Source: Cheiracanthium punctorium (lineage: Eukaryota > Arthropoda > Arachnida > Araneae > Cheiracanthiidae). From it: DNA of 64,000 nt. The position numbers and the translations under genes were made by a program. Where the stretch lies: assembly GCA_038373885.1 (NCBI GenBank), contig JAWZYV010012337.1, forward strand, positions 1-64,000, given 5' to 3'. The stretch's first letter is position 1. Every line of letters begins with the position of its first letter. A model generated the notes under the pieces. That model saw only the letters and a list, made by a program, of their open reading frames with translations. It had not been told where the DNA came from and made no database searches. Positions 1 through 11,522 of the stretch are shown in pieces.

Positions 1-600
1 TAAATTTCTGACATCAATTACTTAAACAAGGGATGCTGTATTTTGGAATCAATATGCGTAAAATTTAAAATCCAACATCTTACTTGGTCATGTTAATATA
101 TTTTGCGACGTTGAGGTTCAATACTCGTGAATAAAGGCTAGGAAAAATAACGTTTGCGACTGATAGCGGAAATGCCGTTCCAAAAAAAAAAGGGGACCAT
201 AAATGAGTTAATGTTTGGAAACGTGAAATTGAAAAATTGACAAGTATGATTTCATACATGAGCCCATAGTGACCCAGTTGGTTGAAACTCGTATTCCGTC
301 ATATCTCAGAAAGTCAAGCAGCGCCTGCTTCGGGAAGCTCTTGGTAGGATGACAAGCACACAAGACTGGAATACTGTGGAAGAGTGCACGCTAAAGATAG
401 CTGGATCAAGTAATATATGCTGTGACTCTAATGTCCACATGTTAAAAAGCTCATTCTGAAGGTGCCAATACAGGTGCAAGTCTCTCAATATAATAATAGG
501 CTCTAAATATAAATCCCCGAACGGGAACCATCTACTGAGTGTCTCTCTTATAAAGAAGCAAACGCTTCGGATCTTGCTAATAACTACTCGGTAAGTTCAG
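1..600. other. AT-rich sequence, nothing recognised
   Basis: There is no convincing coding potential. A short minus-strand open frame near 306-488 has no recognisable motif. A poly-A run lies near 181-191. Confidence 0.4.
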
Positions 601-609
601 TCGTTAAAT

Positions 610-975
610 AAGACGCACACGCACATTTTCAATGCAAAGATGAACGCATCGAACCAAGTTTCCTGGTATTCTTCTTAATATTATTGGTGTTATTGAAGAG
701 CTTTCTGCAGTTGTGTATGTTTAAATTCATCTATGTTTAAAGGATTTCTCTGTAAAACACGATTGTTTTTATATTTGCATTGAAAATGGTGCTAGCATTT
801 TCATTACTTGCTGTGAGGAGTTATAATGTAAAAGAAATGAGACATAAATTATGTTTTTCAGAAATAAAGTTATCACAGTATTAAGTAAAATTGTGCGTCT
901 CTATTTCTGATTCACCTCACAAATTAAATTGTAACAGTTAATAAGTACTGGAAATAATCTCCCACACTTAAAGAA
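610..975 (+). pseudogene. 3' tail of a mariner-type transposase, decayed
   Basis: A plus-strand remnant ends in a short peptide of the form C-I-E-N-G followed by a stop near 835. This resembles the C-terminus of arthropod mariner-type transposases of the DUF4817 group, which typically end in C-x(3)-N-G-x-x-x-E-x-L. The assignment is from memory and is tentative. The firmer evidence is internal: the following non-coding tail (about 815-930) is clearly similar to tails at 39300-39420 (inverted) and 39590-39740. All three share blocks such as ATTATCACAG and TTGTGCGTC. Only the 3' end is present, so the locus is a fragment. Confidence 0.4.
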
Positions 976-1047
976 TATTCAAATAACTATACTGACATGT
1001 TAAAATAGTTGCCAGAACCGTCAAATTTGAGGGTAATAAGTAAATCT

Positions 1048-1081
1048 ATTTCAAAGAGTACCATCGGGTACTCTTTGAAAT
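1048..1081. repeat. Perfect 15-bp inverted repeat (hairpin)
   Basis: The arm ATTTCAAAGAGTACC at 1048-1062 pairs exactly with 1067-1081 around a 4-nt loop. It stands 13 bp before the start of the Helitron-like element at 1095. It could be the terminal hairpin of another rolling-circle element, but no clear CTRR end follows it. Confidence 0.7.
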
Positions 1082-1280
1082 TGATCACATAGTATCTATA
1101 TAAATAAAATTAGACTTTTGTCTGTACATTTCTTGGAATTCAAAAATTTTACGATTTCTATCCGTTTCAAGCACCCGGGAATCCGATGCGACCCTCAAAA
1201 AAAAGTTTGTCTGTCTGTCATTCTGTCGTTCTGTCGTTCTGTCATTCTGTCATTCTGTCCGTGACGCTTTTTTTGTTTAT

Positions 1281-1819
1281 GCATCACGTAAAAACGACTG
1301 AAGCGAATGATATGAAATTTGGTTTCATGATAGGTGGTCACTTAACTTAAAACATAGGCTTCGAATTTTTAAAAAATCTTCATTAGATTTTCAGATTTTG
1401 CGAAAATCGTTTCAAACTGCGTAAATTTGTGTTCAAGCATCACGCAAAAACGACTGAAGCGAATGATATGAAATTGGGTGTCATGATAGGTGGTCACTCA
1501 ACTTAAAACATAGGCATCCAATTTTTAAAAAATCTTGATTGGATTTTGAGATTTTGCGAAAATCCTTTCAAACTGCGTAAATTTGTGTTCAAGCATCACG
1601 TAAAAACGACTGAAGCGAATGATATGAAATTGAGTGACATAATAGGTGGTCATTCAACTTAAAACATAGGCGTCGAACTTTAAAAAAATCTTGATTGGAT
1701 TTTGAGATTTTGCGAAAATCCTCTCAAACTGCGTAAATTTGTGTTCGCACATCACGTAATAACTGCAAAGGTGAAAAAATTATATTTGGTGAAATGATAG
1801 GTGGTCACTCACCTTAAAC
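1281..1819 (+). repeat. Tandem minisatellite units of Helitron-like element 1 (left part)
   Basis: The marker GCATCACG recurs at 1281, 1437 and 1593, and a variant occurs at 1747, giving a period of 154-156 bp. Each unit carries a block like GACTGAAGCGAATGATATGA and another like GATAGGTGGTCAC. The fourth unit is interrupted at the TA at 1820 by the Tc1 element. Confidence 0.85.
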
Positions 1820-1821
1820 TA

Positions 1822-1848
1822 CACTCATGTCCATAAATTAAGGATAAT
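1822..1848 (+). repeat. Left terminal inverted repeat of Tc1-a
   Basis: This is a 27-bp repeat, an exact reverse complement of 21968-21994, preceded by the target TA at 1820-1821. Confidence 0.9.
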
Positions 1849-2047
1849 GAAGTTCAGGCAAAGAAAGAGAAAGAAGCAAAACAAATTTGACTTATTTGTA
1901 AAGTCTATTTATTAAACAAAAAGTAAAGAGCAAAAAAGATGCTATATCTTTGACATAATTAATAAAAATTGCAAGTTTTACTCCCTTGACCAAATTTCAA
2001 AAAAGAACCTATTTACAAAAAACAGTATAACATGGTTAGTAGGATGG

Positions 2048-3076
2048 TTAATACGCAGTATGTCTCCCGGACGATGCAATACAGGCCTGACAACGCCTAG
2101 GCATGCTGAGTATCAAATGATCAATCTGATCTTGGGGAATATTACACCACTCATCAAGCAATGCACTCCGAAGTTCCGGTAGACAGGTGGGAGGGGGTTG
2201 ACGGGCTGCAATTCGTCGGCCAAGCATATCCCACACATGCTCTATTGGATTCAAGTCCGGTGAGTATGCTGGCCAATGCATACGGGTGATATCCTCCGAT
2301 TGAAGGCATTCGTCTACAATGTTTGCACGGTGAGGACGGGCGTTGTCATCCATAAACACAAATTCAGCACCCATGGCGCCCCGAAACAAACGTACATGTT
2401 GTTCCAGAATGACATCCCGATAGATGTGGCCTGTCATCGTTACACTCTGAACATGCAGGTCAGTTCTGGAACCAAGAATAATTCCTCTCCAAACGAGCCA
2501 TCCTGCACCACCGTAACGGTGTCTTTCAATGGTGTTCTCTTGGTGGTAACGGGTACCTGGCGCTCTCCAGATGAATGTCCGGCGAGAATCAGACTCCAAA
2601 CTAAACCTGGACTCGTCGGAAAACATCACACAAGACCACTGTTGCGGTGTCCACAATGCATGCTCTCTACTCCAGGTTAATCGCAGGCGACAGTGAGTTG
2701 CGGTAAGTGGAACACATCTGACAGGCCTACGAGCATATAGACCAATGTGCCCTAAGCGTCTGTACACGGTCTGCCTTGAAACTGTCGTACCGGTAGCTGA
2801 AGAGAGCTGACGAGACAGGTCTGATGCTGTACTCCGTCTGTTTCTTTTGGCAGTAACTGCCAAATAGCGGTCCTCATTCGGCGTTGTAACTCGGGGGCGA
2901 CCTGTGCTGTAACGTCTACTCACATTACCATCATCTTGGAATCGTTGCCAAAGCCTGGAGATGACACTCTGGGCGATTCCAAGTTGCTCGGATACTTCCA
3001 GCTGGGTACGTCCACATTCCAGTCGTCCGATAATTCTGCCACGTAAAACATCATCCAAATGCTTCCTTTGTGCCAT
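2048..3076 (-). CDS. Intact Tc1-family DD34E transposase (342 aa)
   Basis: This is a cut-and-paste transposase that binds the element's TIRs and inserts the excised DNA at TA, acting in the nucleus. I chose the methionine at 3076 (MAQRKHLDD) because it starts the conserved N-terminal helix-turn-helix. The open frame continues upstream to 3190, but those 38 residues look like 5' leader. Residues ~1-55 form the first HTH, GRPR at 59-62 is the AT-hook-like linker typical of Tc1, and ~65-120 form the second HTH. The catalytic triad is D154 (FSDESRF), D244 (MDDNARPH) and E279 (SPDLNPIEHVWD), with 34 residues between D244 and E279. The length matches complete Tc1 proteins (~340 aa) and there is no stop or frameshift, so it may be functional. 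A TATA box lies 70 bp upstream. It is the only intact gene in the window. Confidence 0.92.
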   Translation of the reverse strand: MAQRKHLDDVLRGRIIGRLECGRTQLEVSEQLGIAQSVISRLWQRFQDDGNVSRRYSTGRPRVTTPNEDRYLAVTAKRNRRSTASDLSRQLSSATGTTVSRQTVYRRLGHIGLYARRPVRCVPLTATHCRLRLTWSREHALWTPQQWSCVMFSDESRFSLESDSRRTFIWRAPGTRYHQENTIERHRYGGAGWLVWRGIILGSRTDLHVQSVTMTGHIYRDVILEQHVRLFRGAMGAEFVFMDDNARPHRANIVDECLQSEDITRMHWPAYSPDLNPIEHVWDMLGRRIAARQPPPTCLPELRSALLDEWCNIPQDQIDHLILSMPRRCQACIASSGRHTAY

Positions 3077-3145
3077 AACTATGCGGTTTTTGCACTGAAA
3101 GGCTTTCACAGCGCTTGTGAACAATTTTACTTCTTTGCCACCATT

Positions 3146-3154
3146 CCTTATATA
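3146..3154 (-). promoter_or_regulatory. TATA box of the Tc1-a transposase
   Basis: TATATAAGG on the minus strand stands 70 bp upstream of the chosen ATG, a sensible distance for a short 5' leader. The 18.7-kb insertion begins only about 32 bp further upstream, so the core promoter is kept but anything beyond it has been replaced. Confidence 0.55.
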
Positions 3155-3185
3155 CCCCTCTCTTACACTCTCGTCATGGTGACGT

Positions 3186-3535
3186 CCCAAGTAGCAAGAC
3201 TAATGGGTAAATGATTGGCCAATGATCGCTTCGATTGGCGTATAACCGTCAATATTCTAACGATGTCACAATATACCTGGCGCGATCTCGTGTTGCGATC
3301 TTTAAGTTTCTTCACCATAGCTAGCAATCGAAAAGAAATCGGCGCGATCTCGCGTTTCGATTCGAAACTTTCTCCCCAGAACAGACGCCGCGGAGTAATG
3401 GGTTCGACGCTAGCGAGCGATCGCAAATGTTCGGCAGAGGGCGCTGGCTTCGCAATGGCTCCCTCCCTGGCTCCCCAGTCCCGCGTCCCGCTCGACCCGA
3501 TCCATGCCGAGTAATCAGTTCGCACGTGGTGAGTA
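3186..3535. other. CpG-rich left end module of the 18.7-kb segment
   Basis: This block is markedly richer in GC and CpG than its surroundings. It contains CTCF-like TCGGCAGAGGGCGC at 3431-3444 (12 of 14 consensus positions). It ends with GTGGTGAGTAA at 3526-3536, which resembles a splice donor. Overlapping open frames exist on both strands, as expected for GC-rich DNA, and none resembles a known protein. It could be a TIR module, or a captured promoter with a first exon. Confidence 0.4.
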
Positions 3536-5872
3536 ATTTTTAGTTTTAATTATTTATTTGAATTATTTGCATGCAGTTTTCTTTAATGTAAGTTACTTTG
3601 CTATTTAAGTTTTAAATGTTCTGTGAAATTCCTAAAAATCTTCGGTGATATGTTTGTTTTTAGCAAATTTCGTTCCAGTGCAATTGTAAAATTGACGTGT
3701 TTATATAAAAATATTGATGTTGGTTTAGATTGCTTTGTGCACTTTGTTTTGTTTTTTTAAAAGTGACTCCAGTAGATTACGCTTTTTAAAATTATTGCCG
3801 ATCTCTCTCTTTTTTAAAGCTGCAAATTGATTTTCAAAATTTTTATAATTTCACGGCAAATGTGTGAATATTTTAAAATTATCTGTTAATTCATATCTAA
3901 TACATTTAAAAAATACATATTTTTTTCGATTTGCTTTAACAAATTTCTTGATTTTTTAAAGCATGCCAAAGTTTGCTAAGCAAAGTTGAAAACATTTTTT
4001 GTTTTTTAAAACGATGACGATTTGCATTTGAATTTATTTATATTTATATTGAATGTATTTTATCTAAAATTGATTGTGAACAGCTTCGATATCATCCCTC
4101 TTTTGGCGGTGTTTTGCATTGGCGACAAATTAATGTTGCAATTTATTCTAATTTACTATATTTCTTCGTTAAAAAAATATGTAAGTTTGTGTTATATATT
4201 AAGATTTCGATTCCCTAATTTTTCAGTGGATATTTACTTTATGAGGGAACTCTGCCCCATTCAAGCCCCCCCCCCCCCTTTCTTTAAATACAATTATAAC
4301 AAACAACATTATCTAAAGAGATTATTGTAATTTCACTTCTAAACAAAATATAAACAATATCTTGTCATTACCATATATCATTTATAGTTATCACACAAAT
4401 TAAATCACTTTCCGAGAAGAGATAATATCTAAGCTGTGCCATTGATTGTATTCATGAATGCTTACATTTTGGTTAGTTCTGGATTAAACAAATTGAAATT
4501 TTCAGTTAAAATTTAAGGGCATGTCACAAAATTTATTTGTTGGAGGTATGGGAGCATAGTGTAACATAGTTTGCATGTTTTTCTGCTGGTGTTATTGTTT
4601 ATTAATGAAATTTACAAATGTACTATACAATAATTATATTTTTTAGTATATAAAGTGTTATACTTTTATTGGTATTAACATATTTAGAGTTTTTTCAATG
4701 CCTTTTTTATAATTACAGTACAAATAATATACAATATAATTATTTATGTAGTGTGATATATTTTATTGGTAACCCCCCCCCCCCCCCCAAATCCAGATAT
4801 GCTACACAACTTTTCAAAAATTTCCAGAAAATTATACTTTTGTCTTCTGTTCAGAAAACACTTCTGGATTTTGCAGTATAATTATCAAAGCATGAGTTTT
4901 CTACTGTATTTTAATTTTGTTGATCGACAAATTCAGCTTTGAATTAAATTTTTTGTGGATAAAATTCTGCTACGTTTTATGTTCCCAACAACGAAATTTC
5001 CACTCGCCAACATATCACTGGTGAGCAGAATTCTGACTGACTAGTGGAAATTACATAAAGTTCTTACATGGGAGAAAAAAACAATAAAAGGATGAGACTA
5101 GGAAAATAGCGAGAAGAAAACTGCATGTAGCAAAACTTGTGACATTGCCGGGAAGAAAAGGGGCACATAACTATTTCTTTTTCTGTTGCCAAACTATTCC
5201 ATATAGGTGCAGTTTTGAAAAATTTTGGTTTGTTTACCGGTATACAGGTGTAAATATAGCCGTAAAAGATCAAATGTTCGTAAAAAGGCATTCATAAAAA
5301 GTAGAATATTGTTACCCAACTTTATAGCAAGCATTTTTTCCCTTCCTCTCCCAGGCACTGCTCCCCAGCAGTACAATTTAAACTAATTTTTTTCGGTTTC
5401 TGATAGGAATAAAATTCTTTTCAAAAATTGCATTTGGTTAAAACAACACTACTATAATGCTGGGTGGGAAATAACGGTATAATTTCATTTCTTCAATTGC
5501 AAAGCACTTTGTGTAAAAAATTAATTTTTGACTACTGCATATATATTTTGAGAATATTTTTAATTCAGTCACGTGGTCAATGAATTTTTAAGCATTACAT
5601 TTAGTAAGTGTCAAAGATTTCTAATTTATTGATTTTTTAAAATTAGGTTGTTCCTTAATATATAATCTGTTTTATATTTTTCAAAAATGTCACAAAGTAC
5701 TGGCCTAGTCAAGGGTGAGAGTTCTTATTTGTTCATAATTGTGTATATTGGAGTTCCCGCACATCATTGGAGAACCTGAAATTGTGAGAGTTTCATTTTC
5801 ATGAAGTCAGGTCAGGGATAGAAAATTTTATTTACAACAGGATTCCCACATACCAAAGGCCTATATTTAACC
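3536..5872. other. AT-rich interior, no gene seen
   Basis: There are poly-C runs at 4266-4279 and 4773-4788 and a few short open frames without motifs. Nothing else is recognised. Confidence 0.5.
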
Positions 5873-5880
5873 TATAAGCC

Positions 5881-6010
5881 CAGGGGCATGGGCTGAGGGG
5901 GCTGCTGCCCCCCTCCCCCTAATGGGACCCTTTACTTAGCTTACAATTGAACTTTAGCTTTAAATTTGATACCCAGCCCATCCCGAAATAAAATCCTGGC
6001 TACGTCACTG
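5881..6010. mobile_element. Small hAT-type MITE, decayed
   Basis: The 130-bp element starts CAGGGGCATGG and ends GGCTACGTCACTG. It is flanked by TATAAGCC (5873-5880) and TAAAAGCC (6011-6018), an 8-bp duplication with one mismatch. The CAG...CTG ends and 8-bp duplication fit hAT. It has no coding sequence. Confidence 0.5.
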
Positions 6011-6018
6011 TAAAAGCC

Positions 6019-7248
6019 TTAAATTATCATTTCATTTTCTTTTTTTAGCAAGGGGTGTGTGTGGAAGAACCTTAAAATCGGTGAGACAAAGGAGTGCCCG
6101 GTCATGAAAGAGACTAAACTCCAGTAATTTGATGAGATATTTAGATGACAGTCCTTTATATTGTTAAGCATGCCAGGCAGACATGAAGTAGTCACCCCAT
6201 CAGGACTAGTAGTTGAGCAGAAGATCCTTGCTATGCCTTTTTGGCTTCTTGTGTAGCGAATTCTTTAATAGGCTTTATGGCTTCTGGCAGGAGAAACAAG
6301 TCCACGGCATAACCTCGGAGGAAAGTCCGCGGGGAAAAGGCATAATAAAAACATGCAGTCCTCAAGAAGTAATGAAGTAGTTGAAAGGCAAGAGCAAGAC
6401 TCAATGCAAGTGAAATTTTTAAAGTCCAATTACAAGGGCAGGAGGCCCAGTATCTCCCCGTAGGCTTGAAGAGCCGCTAATGAGTAGACAGCGTGCCCTT
6501 GTGACAATGATGCTGAAAACTCACGACCACCACCAGGAAACCGTAGCTGGAAAATAGACAGCAGCAAAACTGTGGTCACATTCAGGAAATGCAGTCACCG
6601 ACGAAGGCAGGAAAGAGCCCATCAAAAAAAGGCCGGGAGTTCGGAAAATAATTAAAGATGTGTGACGAGAAATTTTAAGATGAGAAGAGAAATTGTCTGT
6701 CCCCGGCCTTTCATGGTGGAGAGACGAGTCCATAAGGCTACTCAAATATGAACGTAGCAAACATTGATGAAAACATCAGAAGGGCTAACTTTTCGATGGA
6801 AGCTGTCAACTCCCAAAACTAACTTCATCTGTGGGTTAAGGCAGCTACGAGGAAACATCTATCACTAGTCTCCAGTACTTACTCTGCTCTACAGCTATTT
6901 GCATTGAAGAAGTAATACATTTGAAATTCACAATTTGTAGACTATTTACATCCTACTAAGTACAAAATACTAATTAAAAATATTTACAAACTAAAAGTAC
7001 TATTTACACTATGTACACTGCAAATAGAGCTGAAAGAAAATAAAGTGATAATTGGGAGTTCCCATTTCAGCTTCTCCAGTCATTCAGCATTTTCACTTCC
7101 CCAGTCATCGAATGCCTGAATTCGCCGAGCAGAGAGCTAGTCTCTCTTAATGCCTTCCAAGAACCATAACCGGTTCGGCACACCTACACGAGAAACTCCA
7201 TGAAAGAACGGAGCTCAAAATACCTGTGTTCTACTCATCTGAGGTATA
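6019..7248. other. Moderately GC-richer stretch, no gene recognised
   Basis: This part is less AT-rich than the surroundings, but no open frame exceeds about 80 codons and no motif is recognisable. A decayed repeat or a non-coding transcript is possible, and I cannot support either. Confidence 0.35.
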
Positions 7249-8392
7249 GGAGAGGACACGGGCGCCGACTTGTAAAAATTATTGGGGGGGCTCGTATCCT
7301 TACGGAGGTGGACGGGGGGACACAAAATCCTTCTCTCCGTCAGTATAATAAAGGGGTTCAGAAATTTTAGACTTGAGATTTCAAAATGTGCTTTTTTAAC
7401 ATAACACTTTCATGAAAATGAAAGGAATTCCATTTAATAAATTTTTCAAAAATTTTTTGAACTCATTTTTTAAATTAAGTATTTGAACTCAAGATCTCGA
7501 ATCAGTCTTCAGTACACATATGGAGAAAGCAAATCTCCCTTCTGAAAGAACAACTGAATTTTAATTAAGTTAATAACAGCAAAACAAGTAAAATCTTTTT
7601 CGAAATGTACTTAATGATAATTTCATAGGAAAGAAAATGCATGCAGTCAAATGTGGAAAACTGTTCTGCAAAACATTACTCCAGCTAATATTTCAAAATA
7701 CCCTAGAAGTACAAACGAGACGAAATACTAAAATCCGGATTATTTTATTTACTTGCAAACATTCATCAGAGATAATTTTTACTAATATAAAATAGTATTT
7801 TTTATTTTACTACATGATGAAATACCCATAAATTGAATCGACTTTAATTAAATGTCGCACTACTTTAAGGCAGAAAAACTGATCACATTTAAATTACATT
7901 TCTTTGGCAACTTTTTACAGATTACATTTAAAATTATTTAAAAAAACATAAGCAAAGAAGTAATAAATACCTCCTTTCCATGTATTAAAACAAATCAAAC
8001 AAATATACAAACCATCATACAAAGTCCTCTCTTCGACACATACATATTAAACGGATTTCCGTGATTTGAATTGTAAAAACAAAAACAAATAAATAAATAA
8101 AATATACTTTTAAATTCATTCTCATAGTATTTTCACAGCAGGAAAAAAATTAATTTTTCAATAATATCATCCTTGTTAACATTTAAAAATGATTTAACAA
8201 AGAAATCCAAGTGCGAGAATATATCAAAATCCAGAGTCTACACTATTTTAGGTCTTCATAAACATTTTAATACTGAAAATATTCATTTTACATTAAACTA
8301 AGAATACTCATATAATCTTTCAATAACATTAAAAATGAAAAGAAATGTTGAAATGTGGTGTTATGGCCAACTCTGCGCGAGGGATCTAGGCC

Positions 8393-8408
8393 GGGGGGGG
8401 GGGGGGGG
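8393..8408 (+). repeat. G homopolymer (16)
   Basis: An uninterrupted run of 16 G. Confidence 0.9.
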
Positions 8409-8449
8409 TTCGTGGGGGACTTGGCATAGAAAACTCGACATATAAAATC

Positions 8450-9195
8450 TGCATTGCACTTTAAATCACACTTCTTTTTGGAAAACCATTCCAGATTACC
8501 TTAACAATTATGAAAACAAATTAAGCCAGCACATAAGCAATTGGCAAATCAGAGACGCTCCTGGCAAAATGGACATATAGTAATCATTTTATAAACTAAA
8601 ACCATAATGAATTATGCTATTTGAAACATATTTTGATGATATTTGTGCAACAATATATGAAAATTTATTTTTATTCAGTACGGAAAAAAGTTGTATAAAA
8701 TATAATCGTGCTTTACATTTAAAAGTGGAATAACACAGTGGAATAATACAATGCCAAAAATATCACTCTGAATTACTGTAGATATTTACAGACAATTTTT
8801 AAAAATACTCAACATTTTCACTTTACATTAAAATAAGAATACTCAATAATATGAAAAATGGAAAAAAAAATGAATGAAATCTAATTCGAAATCATAGTCT
8901 ACGCCATATTATTTTTAAAACATACATAAAAACTCCACTGCACTCTAAATCACCCTTCTATTTGGAAAATTGTTCCAGATTACCTAAACAATTATCAAAA
9001 CAAATTAAACTAGCACACTAGCAATTGGTAAGTCAGAGACGCTTTGGCTAAATGGATGCATAGTATTCATTTTATAAACTAAAACCGTAACGAATTATGT
9101 TATTTGAAATTTATTCTGATATTTGTGCAACAATATACGAAAATTAATTTTTATTCAGAACGGAAAAGAGTTGTATAAAATATGATTGTGATGAC
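8450..9195 (+). repeat. Direct duplication of ~250 bp, two copies ~485 bp apart
   Basis: Segments 8450-8700 and 8935-9190 align over blocks such as TTCCAGATTACCT, AGAGACGCT and ATTTGTGCAACAATATA, with scattered differences. The duplication is old and internal to the 4.26-kb element. Confidence 0.7.
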
Positions 9196-10519
9196 TAGGG
9201 TACGAAGGGTATTTTGTTTATAAGCCTTCTTATGATTACCATAGCCCGTTCGTGTAAACATAGTGCTAAAAGTTCTCCTTATTGAATTTGCAAAATATAC
9301 ATCCATCTAATGCAAGGTATCACTGAAATGTGCACAAAAAAATTCAAGCTAAATAGTCAGCTTCAAACTTTCTAGCACATATTCATTCAAATTTCAATTA
9401 AGAAGTGTACAATGCCAAAAAGTGTTTCTTGTGTACGAAGTCAATAATGAATCAGAATTATTTTCTCAGTTACATATACATATTCTGTATAAATATTAAC
9501 GCTAAAATAGCTTTAATAATGTTTAATTATATTTTTTTCCTTCTAAATTTTAACGCAGGCCTCTAAAATGGTAGGAGCCCACAGGTGAAAGCCTACTCAG
9601 CCTAATGGGTAATCCGGCCCTGTTTAGGTATAGTCCCTCTTTCCCCATGACAGCCCCCTCCTTCCTCCTCTATAATTTTTATGGTTTTGTAGCAGTTACG
9701 CTAGTTTGATATTCCATAAATAATAATTTACAAACATAGGTGCTCCATAGAGTGCTTTTACAGAAGAGGGAGGCTATTTGCAAGTGTGGGGTGGAGGTGG
9801 GGGTCGAATATGAGTATATGTATCACACGCCCAATTCACACATTTTTCTAAAACCATTTTTTGATTTTGATCGTTTTCTTTCATTGTGGGTTCGAGGCAA
9901 CTACCCCATTCACCCTTACCTTAATCATGCTCGCTGTGACTCCCCTTTCATTTGTCCTCTATGTATGGATGAATATGGATGAATGCACATATTTACAAAA
10001 CGGCTGCATATTTTTCTGCCAAGGAACAACGACTGAGCACATAGTCAGAATATTGTGTGCATACTTTAGTGTTGTTATAAAATAAAGTAAATTAGTCAGA
10101 GACTAATGGTTTTCTAAAGAGGAATTCTCTTTCAGCAACACAATATGATATGTATGCACATGATCATGGCCTGTCTGAATTTTGGGCCTTGTCCAAGCTC
10201 GGCTTGGGCCCTCGTTTTTTTTTCTTCCTTCTTTCTTGGCGAGATGGTTAATCTAGGCCCAGGGGGTCATGACCACTGTGACCCCCTCTGGAACCGCCAC
10301 TGGCACCACATGCAGCCAAGAGTAGCAAAATAATAAACCGAACAGAAATCTTGCAATTATGAAGCGAAATTCGCCTAAAACAACGAGTCTTCTTAAAGAT
10401 TTCATGGTTTTCAAATGTTCGTTTCTAAATTTTCGTATTTATGTGTAAACTAACAAAAATTTTTGAAAATCGTAGGGGGGCTGGGAGACAGCTAAGTAGT
10501 GCTCAGTCCGCGTAGCCCG

Positions 10520-10538
10520 CCCCCCCCCCCCCCCCCCC
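10520..10538 (+). repeat. C homopolymer (19)
   Basis: A run of 19 C lies just before GATTACGCCCTTG (10545-10557), which looks like the terminus of a degraded hAT-type MITE. Confidence 0.85.
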
Positions 10539-11522
10539 ACCTCTGATTACGCCCTTGATGGGGGATAGAGTTTTATATGTAAAGAGAGAAGATAAGATAT
10601 AATCCAGAATTATTATACAATCCAATTATAAAATATAATCCAGAAGTTGTGCTGCTCGAAGATTTTTATGAAATCATTTTTTATTTAGGTCTTAACTGTA
10701 GCTAAATCAGAAACGTTAAGCGTTCGATATTAGTAAAGTTTTGATAAAGCGTATAAAGAAATGAATACTGTCTATATCCGAAACTGTATTAAACATCAAT
10801 TTTTCATCTATCTCACAAGGTTCTTCATGATTTAAAATCTTCAAACTTAAATTTGACTATCAATTTTCTGCCTTGAATTGTTTTTAAGTCACATTTAAAC
10901 GGTTTATTTTCAGCATCGAAACTTAATACTGCTGGGAAATGGGAATGTCACAATCGTTTGCAGTTTTGCACAATGGGAAAATCTCCCTTATGGTCAGACG
11001 TCTACAGAAGAGTCTGTATCTCACAATAGAACAAAAGTGAAAGCTTTTGCTGTACTGATTTAAAAAAGAAAGATTACATTACATGAGAACGACCCTCCTA
11101 AAAAAAGCGCAGTCTTCTCCCTACTAGAAAGCAATTCCAACATCAATTGTGTCACGGTGTAAAATCTGAAGGGTTCTTGGGGGGGAAAACACCCATTTCT
11201 TTTTGCCTAGCTATCTGATGGTCATTTGTTTGTGCTTGCGCTCTTGATAAAGAAGGTTGACATCAGTGCCTTACGGCATTACAGGCGCCCAACGTAATTA
11301 CTGAATCCCTTTGAAAGAAAAAGCGGAGTGGGAGACAGAAGAAGCTAGCGATACATTCTCTATTTTTAGGATTCTTAAGTTTAACCGATTTGGAGGAATA
11401 AATATGATTTGACACAAATAAGTTGGAGTGAAATTTTTGAAGGGGCTCAGCCCCCTGAATAAAAATATTGGGGGGACTGAAGCCCCTTCAAGCCCCATGA
11501 AGTCGGCGCCTATGGGAGAGGA

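Larger units (their letters stand above)
7257..11514. mobile_element. 4.26-kb TIR element, hAT-like, without transposase
   Basis: The ends are CACGGGCGCCGACTT at 7257 and its inverted partner, ending in GGCGCCTATG at 11514. The next ~25 bp are alignable with an indel (G-run, then GGCTC). Perfect 8-bp target duplications GGAGAGGA flank it at 7249-7256 and 11515-11522. An 8-bp duplication and CA...TG ends suggest a hAT relative. The interior contains a direct duplication (8450-8700 and 8935-9190), G/C homopolymer runs and remnants of other hAT-like ends near 9620, 10308 and 10556. No transposase domain is visible, so the element is non-autonomous or long dead. Confidence 0.65.

Noticed and set aside
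1281..1819. CRISPR-like array
   Set aside because: The units are contiguous 155-bp satellite repeats without unique spacers, in animal-type DNA.
2276..3514. Open frames on the plus strand across and next to the transposase
   Set aside because: They are antisense or CpG-driven shadows of the minus-strand transposase and the GC-rich block, with no domain similarity.
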